This document shows, piece by piece, positions 8,110 through 13,930 of a DNA stretch of 13,930 nucleotides (positions within the stretch are counted from its first letter, which is position 1; the number at the start of each line of letters is the position of its first letter). The notes under the pieces were generated by a model that worked only from the letters and a program-made list of their open reading frames with translations, did no database searches and was not told the DNA's origin. Made by a program: the position numbers and the translations under genes. The DNA is from Vairimorpha apis BRL 01 (taxonomy: Eukaryota; Microsporidia; Nosematidae). The DNA is taken from the NCBI GenBank assembly GCA_000447185.1, contig KE647331.1:1-13930 (forward strand). The letters are read 5' to 3'.

Positions 8110-11100
8110 TTTTGTATGTTAATTTTGATAATTAAAAACTAATAGTTATATTATTTTAAAAATAATATATATTAAAAAATTTGTAATTTATTATTGTAAG
8201 TCATTTGTTTTAGTATAATCTTTAATTAAATTTTTATTATTACTTTAAAAAAAACTGTAGAATAAAATGTAATTTTTGTAAAACTTTTTTCTCTCATATT
8301 CCTATATTTATTCTTTTTTTTTAAATAAAAGATATTTTCAAAATAAATTTTTTGAACAAGATTTTTATTTCAATATAAAAAATAATTAACATTTAATTTA
8401 TTTATTAATGTTTATTTTACAACTAAAAAATATAAATTTTTAATGAATTATATTTTTCTTGAAAAGATGTATAACAATTTAACTTTGTATTTATACTTAA
8501 ATATTTTATACATATTTTAAAGTAAAAATATAATAAAATTATTTTGATAAATTAATCTTCTTTCAATATAAAAAATCAACTTTTTTTTAAAATTTTTTAT
8601 TGTTTCAAATATAATTACATTGTTAATGTACATCATCTATATTCATATAACAATCTTTTTAAAATTTATTTTATATTATATTAAATCTTGTAAAATAGTT
8701 TCACTAAACTTTTTTAAAATTTTAATTTTAAAAAAACATCATTTATAAAATAATTATCTTTAAATGTTTTATAAATTTACAACATTTATTTATTTAGATT
8801 GTTGTAAAAAAATGTATTTTAAATTATATTATGGCAATATCACATTTATCTAAATTTAAAGTTTTTTAAGTTTATTAAAAATTAAATATTTTTAAGATTA
8901 TTCAAACAAAAATCTTTTATATCTTGAAACTATTAATTGTTTATTTTATAAAAATATATGATTTTAAATAGTGAAAACATAAATTAAAAAATTTATATAG
9001 GAAGTTTGATTTTTTGTTTTATTAAATTAAAAATTAAAGCAATATGTTTAATTTTTTTTGTATTTTAAAGTTTTTCTGCACTTTATATATGTAAATTAAA
9101 AATTAACATGACGAATCAAAATTTTTTTATACTTTTTTAAATGCGTAAAATTTTATAATTACATTTATATCTTATATATTTCTAATTTATTTGAAATTCT
9201 AATTCAAATTTAATATTTTTACATTACTTAAAATCACTTTTATATTGAACAATATTTAATATATTACATCTAAACTAAATTAAAATAATAATTAAATCTT
9301 CAAGTAAGTAGTTATAACAGATATGCACATAATAATTAAAATTTATGAAAAGATAAAACAGTACTTTATTTGTTATAAAATACTCTTTAAGAAAAAAATT
9401 TAAACTTTTTATTTTACAGATAAATATATGTTTTCTGATCATATAGATATTAATGGCTCAAAATATTGCTGCATGATTTTGTGAGAACATATAATGAATA
9501 TTTAAGGTGTATACATATAAGTATTGCCTTAATCATAGCTTTTTAAGTACTGAAATTTAAAAATCTTTTTTTCCAAGAATTGAAATAATTGTAGATATGT
9601 AAATATTATCCGATTTTTAATATAAAAATGATATTAAATTATTTTCTTGGATTATTAGTTTTAACTACTCTAAAACGATAAAACTTAAAAATAAGCAAAA
9701 TTATTACTTACTTGCTACTAACTATTATGCAATACATATACGAAAATAAATTAATAAAAAGGAAATTTGTGGCTAAGGAGAAGTAATTAAATGAACAAAC
9801 TGTGTATAAAAGTCAACTTAATTCTAATAGTGATAATATATAAGTATATATAATACAAGTATATCTTAAATAAATATTTTTTGTATTAAAAAGGAAATTT
9901 AAATATGAAACCTTCAAATGTTAAAAAAATAGATAAAATTTTATATATACTATTTTTTTGAGGTTATATATTATTAAATAGCCAGTTAATTTATGGTTGT
10001 TGATAAAAGCAAATATTAGCTTTTATTTTGTCAATTTATAAAATTTTAAAAAAAATAAAATACATATTATTAATTACTAGAAACAGATTTTAAATGTAAA
10101 ATTATGTTTTTAAATAAAAAAATATAGAAATTAACAAAATAAACATTATTTTGACTTATTCAAAAATCAAATTGAAAAATAATAACTATAAATTAAGTAA
10201 ATAAAATAATAGTAACAGTATTTTTTAGAATCATTTAACAAATAAACTAAAAATTTTATGTTGTTTTCATTTTTTATAATTTTAATGAAATAAAATAATT
10301 GTTTTTTAATTTTAAATATATACTGTATCTTTTTAAGTTTTATGAATTAATTTTTAAAATTGTCAATATTCATTTAAAATTTTACAAATCAAAGTATAAT
10401 TATAAAAATAGAAATATCAAATTTACAATAAAAAGCTCTAAAACAGAATATTGTAATAAAAATTTTTAAAGCAACCTTAAAATTACAAAAAAAAATTGAA
10501 ATTATTTTTTAATTAACATGTACTTTTAAAATATTTTAAATTAAAAAATATATAGAAATAATATATATTGAATATATTAACATTTTAAGTCAACTAATTT
10601 ATGATTAACAAAATTGTTTAATTTATTCAATCAATTATTATAATTTTTTTGTATTTGCCAATTACTTTTGTTTAATTTAAGTTCAGTAAATGATAAAATA
10701 ATTATTAAAATACCAAAGTTTAATAAATACAATAAAACTTTATTAACTTTTCATTTTAAAATTCATATTTTTTTAATTATTCCACAGAAAATATATAATT
10801 TTTTATTTATATAATGTATAAATTTAATATTATAATTTTTTCAGAATTAACAGTAACTGTTGTTTAAACTATACCATCTACATATATATATCAACTATTC
10901 TCTTTAATAAAACTTAGTTTTTATATAGACGAAAATATTTATAAGTCATTTATATTGGCTTGAACTGTAAATACTTCTGATTTTTATTATAATGAAGATT
11001 TATAAATAATTTCTGTTCATATTTAACAACTAATTCGTATCATAACATATGGTATATTTTTTATTTTACATTTAATATAAGTTATAATATTTCATACTTT

Positions 11101-11280
11101 TATTCTTACTAGACTATTTGTATACATAAATATATTAACATTTTAAATTAAGCTAATATTAGATTATACATATTAAACTAAAAAAATTTCAAAACATATT
11201 TTAAAATTTAATAAAAACTTAAAATTTAAATTATAACAGACAGATGAACACATATTCTAAATAAATTAAAATTTAATAAA
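8110..11280. other. 3.2-kb A+T-rich gene-poor region
   Basis: I see no convincing gene, RNA gene or repeat array in this stretch. Composition is less extreme around 9420-9560, where a 28-codon minus-strand ORF (9450-9536) starts MIKAILICIHLKYSL, and around 9700-9910, where AAAAAGGAAATTT occurs twice (about 9756 and 9888). Both could be gene relics but neither can be supported. A shared AATATATTAACATTTTAA occurs near 10571 and 11128. Mono- and dinucleotide runs account for the rest. Confidence 0.55.
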
Positions 11281-11290
11281 AAACAATGAT

Positions 11291-12494
11291 TTAATATTTA
11301 GTTAACAGATGATATACAAAAGTAAATTTATAATCATAAATTATTTCACTCAATTCACACTTAATATTAGATAATATATTATTAATACATTTTTCAATAT
11401 TTTCACAACTTTTAAAACATTTTTTAAATCCTTCATCCTCAACAATTTTACGAGATAAAAATATACAGTCGTTTTCAACGTATTCTTTAATGCAATCTTC
11501 ATATTTTTGAAAGATATCTTGTACAATAATATTTGCAATTTTAAACGCATTATAAAGATTTATTCTACTTTCAAACAAAATTTTCTTATTATGTTCTGAA
11601 ATTAAATTCTTATACTCTTTTGATAACATAAATCCAAATTTTTTAGTCTCTGATTTATATGAAATTGATGATAAATCATTTTTACTTTTAACTGGTTTTC
11701 TTCTATCTTTTACATTTAATTTAACCTTTTTTTAGCAACATACACATCATTTATTTCTTTCATAATTTCATTTTCTGCTTTTTCAATTATTTTATCACTT
11801 TTTTCATCAATGGTCATATCTTTTTCAGCATCATACTTTGATTCTTTCTCTTTTGTTAATAAAAATTCTTTTTTCTCATTTGATTTACACTTCATCGTAT
11901 CTTTTAATTCTTCTACTTCATTATTTAATTTATGTTTCTTTTCGTTAAATAAATTAAATGTTTCATTAATAATTACCTCTTTATTTTTTTTCCAATGTTA
12001 AATTTACGTTTTTTTAATCCTCGTGCATTTTTATTATTACATTTCAATTTTTCTCTTTTTTCAGTATGTAAATTTATATGCAACCGTTTTTTAATCAAGT
12101 CCTTTTGAAAATTAAAATTTATAAAAGCTATTTTAATGTTTTTCACTATAATTATTCTGTTAACTTTTAAAAAAGTATCAAAACTAGCTAATAAACACAT
12201 CATTAAATTATCAAAAATCAAATTTTCACAGTTTTTTATTGACGTGGTAAAGTTTAATATATTATCAGTTAAAATACTGTATTTAAACATTAAATAATTA
12301 TCTAAATTAAGTAATTCTTTATTGAAATTTCTGTACAAATATGCTCTTTTAACATAATTTAACTTTTTATATAATAAAATACGATTTAAAGTAGAAGTTA
12401 GGTATTTAAATTCGGGCATTAATTCCAATGATTCTGATTCCGTTTCTGATGTGATAGTAGTACACAAATTTATAATTATATAAACTAATATCAT
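11291..12494 (-). CDS. Predicted secreted, charged protein of a local paralogous family (copy 2), two frame breaks
   Basis: Paralogue of the 5970-7246 gene, about 401 residues after joining three frame segments. Segment 1 (12494 to about 11991) starts with the hydrophobic leader ILVYIIINLC, then SETESES and LTSTLNRILLYKK. It has KNCENLIF matching KNCEKLYF in copy 1, and KKRKFNI (161-167) aligned with KKRKLNI there. Segment 2 (about 11990-11734) is a lysine/glutamate-rich middle (KLNNEVEELKDTMK, KDMTIDEKSDKI) that lacks the repeats of copy 1. Segment 3 (about 11726-11291) ends with VQDIFQKYEDCIKEYVEND, FLSRKIVEDEGFKK and LSEIIYDYKFTFVYHLLTKY, which align with the end of copy 1. The breaks lie at T8 11984-11991 and T7 11727-11733, each one base short. 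The ATG at 12494 has the same leader and promoter spacing as copy 1. The function is unknown. Lysine-rich motif plus leader suggest an exported effector, which is inference. Confidence 0.75.
11727..11733 (-). other. Frame break B in secreted-protein gene copy 2 (T7 run)
   Basis: On the minus strand the middle frame reads EINDVYVAKKR and then stops at TAA (AATTAAATG). With one more A in the run, the frame reads VYVAKKKVKLNVKDRRKPVK and connects to KKFGFMLSKEYKN of the last segment. The M of MLSKEYK at 11629 is therefore internal, not a start. Confidence 0.65.
11984..11991 (-). other. Frame break A in secreted-protein gene copy 2 (T8 run)
   Basis: On the minus strand the first frame reads KKRKFNIGKKIKR to a TAA at 11973. 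One more A in the run leads into the open frame KEVIINETFNLFNEKKHKLN, whose charged composition matches the corresponding part of copy 1. Confidence 0.65.
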
Positions 12495-12521
12495 GGGTTT
12501 ATAGTTTTGATATCTTTTATA
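12495..12521 (-). promoter_or_regulatory. TATA-CCC-ATG core promoter of copy 2
   Basis: On the minus strand TATAAAAGATATC (12521-12509) is followed by AAAACTATAAACCC directly before the ATG at 12494. The TATAAAA box is 21-27 bases from the start, within one base of its position in copy 1. The last bases A(A/T)AAACCCATG are shared. This supports both chosen start codons. Confidence 0.65.
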
Positions 12522-12946
12522 TGTTTTTTTAATTACTTAAGTTATTCTTAATTTATACTAATAATTTAAATGTACATAATATAAAGATAAATCGTTTTAT
12601 CCAAAATAAAATTTTTTTTTTATATTATTTAATTTAAATTATCGTTTAAAGTAATTCTAATATAAATTAAATAATTTAAAAGAATACATATAAATTTAAA
12701 TTATGATATTTTAAATATTATCATTCTAAATCATATAGTAAATTATATTATACTTTTATAATTTATTCTGATTAATCAATTAAATGAAATTTAAGACATT
12801 TTAAAATTGTTTTTTGTGATTTTAGAAATAAATAATTTTAGTCTTAAAAATATGTTAAAATAACACAATATGTAAATTTTTTTGAAATATAGAATTTTAA
12901 ATTATATAAAACAATTATCTTAATTTTAAAAAATTAAGTAAACAAC

Positions 12947-12983
12947 ATGTCAATATTAATTAAAATTTATGATTTTTCTTAAA
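12947..12983. repeat. Conserved upstream block, copy 2
   Basis: Partner of 7711-7749: ATGTCAATATTAATTAAAAT followed by TTATGATTTTTCTT. It lies 453 bp upstream of the copy 2 ATG. The near-identity stands out from the weakly similar DNA between it and the gene. Confidence 0.7.
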
Positions 12984-12989
12984 TTAAAA

Positions 12990-13840
12990 AATTACAAAAA
13001 TTTTGTAAAAATTTAAAATTAAAAATATCACAATTCTTTTTACTAAATTGTAAAATTATATTTATAATTATTAACAACATTTTTTAAAGATTATTTATAT
13101 TAAGAAAAACAAATATTTTATATTACAATTATAATTTTTTTGTTTTCTTAATATAATTTAATTTCCTAACTTTTTATAAAATGTTTTTTTAGACGTTAAA
13201 CTCAAAAAGTCAAGACAACACAATTTAAAATTTAGTTAAAATGGAAGAAATTTGATGCTGTTAAAATAATTATTTTTTTTATGAAACTTAGAAAAAATAT
13301 TGCAGTAATTCGCAGTTAATTTTTTTAATATTTTACATATCTTTTTAAAGTAAATCAATATGTATGTTATTTTTAAAATGAAGAATTATTATTTTTCTTT
13401 TTAATTTAATTATTATGCATTAATATTATAAAATATTATAACAATTTTAATGTTATTGCACAGTTACATAAGATATATTTTTTTATATTATAATATGAAA
13501 TAATTAAGCACCAAATACAAAATAATTATTTTGTCTAAATTATTATTTTAAAGTTGATAATATTAAAATAATAATATTAAAGCAGTTAAAAAGTAGAAAA
13601 CTGAAATTAATGATTTAAATTTAAAATATTATGAATATGAGAAAAAAAGACTTCATTTTTTTAAAAAAATAAATTAATTGTAGTTAAAAAAAATATATTT
13701 CTCTCATACAACATCAAAAAATCTATAAAGTTATTAAATAAAATTTTGTATATTTTATTATAAAAAAACCAATTTAATCAATTTATTATTAATTCAATAT
13801 TTTAAACTTTTATTTTATATATAGTTTTATATTTAAATCA
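12990..13840. other. A+T-rich intergenic DNA, no gene seen
   Basis: No ORF, RNA gene or tandem array that I can support on either strand. Only A/T runs and short low-complexity similarities are visible. Confidence 0.6.
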
Positions 13841-13873
13841 TTATATTTCATTCATATAATAAATGAAATATAA
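13841..13873. repeat. Perfect 12-bp inverted repeat (hairpin)
   Basis: TTATATTTCATT (13841-13852) and AATGAAATATAA (13862-13873) are exact reverse complements around a 9-base loop. No flanking gene is visible, so it cannot be tied to termination. With such base composition a chance origin is possible. Confidence 0.5.
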
Positions 13874-13930
13874 ATATGAAATAAAATATAACTTTAAAAT
13901 AAATTTTTTAAAAAGTTTCATAAAATCATT

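Noticed and set aside
11350..12001. Extra ORFs of 66 codons (minus) and 63 codons (plus) in copy 2
   Set aside because: Alternative-frame shadows of regions that align in another frame with copy 1.
1..13930. tRNA or rRNA genes
   Set aside because: No T-arm GTTCGA-type motif with matching arms and no rRNA-like GC-rich conserved stretch was found by reading; the single GTTCGA near 6235 is inside a coding frame.

Overview
The window looks like nuclear DNA of a microsporidian, i.e. a highly reduced fungal relative (tentative, about 0.75). The reasons are: extreme A+T richness between genes; no spliceosomal intron that has to be assumed; a stripped-down fungal-type Rho1 exchange factor (DH-PH-CNH, about 877 residues, starting directly at the DH domain); and two genes whose ATG is immediately preceded by CCC with a TATA-like box 20-27 bases upstream. 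I cannot name the species from sequence alone. Coding capacity is low: about 5.1 kb in three main genes plus one doubtful small ORF.

Layout. 1-675: A+T-rich DNA with two different short tandem repeats. 676-3308 (+): one gene for a Rom1/Rom2-like Rho GTPase exchange factor, cut into four reading-frame pieces by three single-base breaks. 3298-3450: a 73-bp tandem duplication that starts inside the gene's last codons. 3618-3900: a solo LTR with TGTGGT...ACCACA ends and a 5-bp target-site duplication AGTAT. 4282-4501 and 5205-5585: tandem repeats of about 73 bp and 96 bp. 5970-7246 (-) and 11291-12494 (-): two paralogous genes for predicted secreted, highly charged proteins. Each carries a hydrophobic leader and a conserved KKRK motif, and both are interrupted by frame breaks. 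7826-7993 (-): a short ORF with unusually high GC over its first 33 codons. The remaining A+T-rich DNA holds little I can support.

How the parts relate. The two secreted-protein genes and their upstream DNA come from one duplication: ATGs 5.25 kb apart, same TATA-CCC-ATG promoter layout, and a shared 37-39 bp block about 455-465 bp upstream. All six frame breaks in the three genes lie at or near A/T homopolymers, and the protein alignment continues cleanly across each. That fits indel errors in the assembly, or slippage, better than three independently decayed pseudogenes. The exchange factor would act in the Rho1/cell-wall integrity pathway. The paralogous pair has no function I recognise; leader plus nuclear-localisation-like motif makes an exported, host-nucleus-directed role a testable guess.
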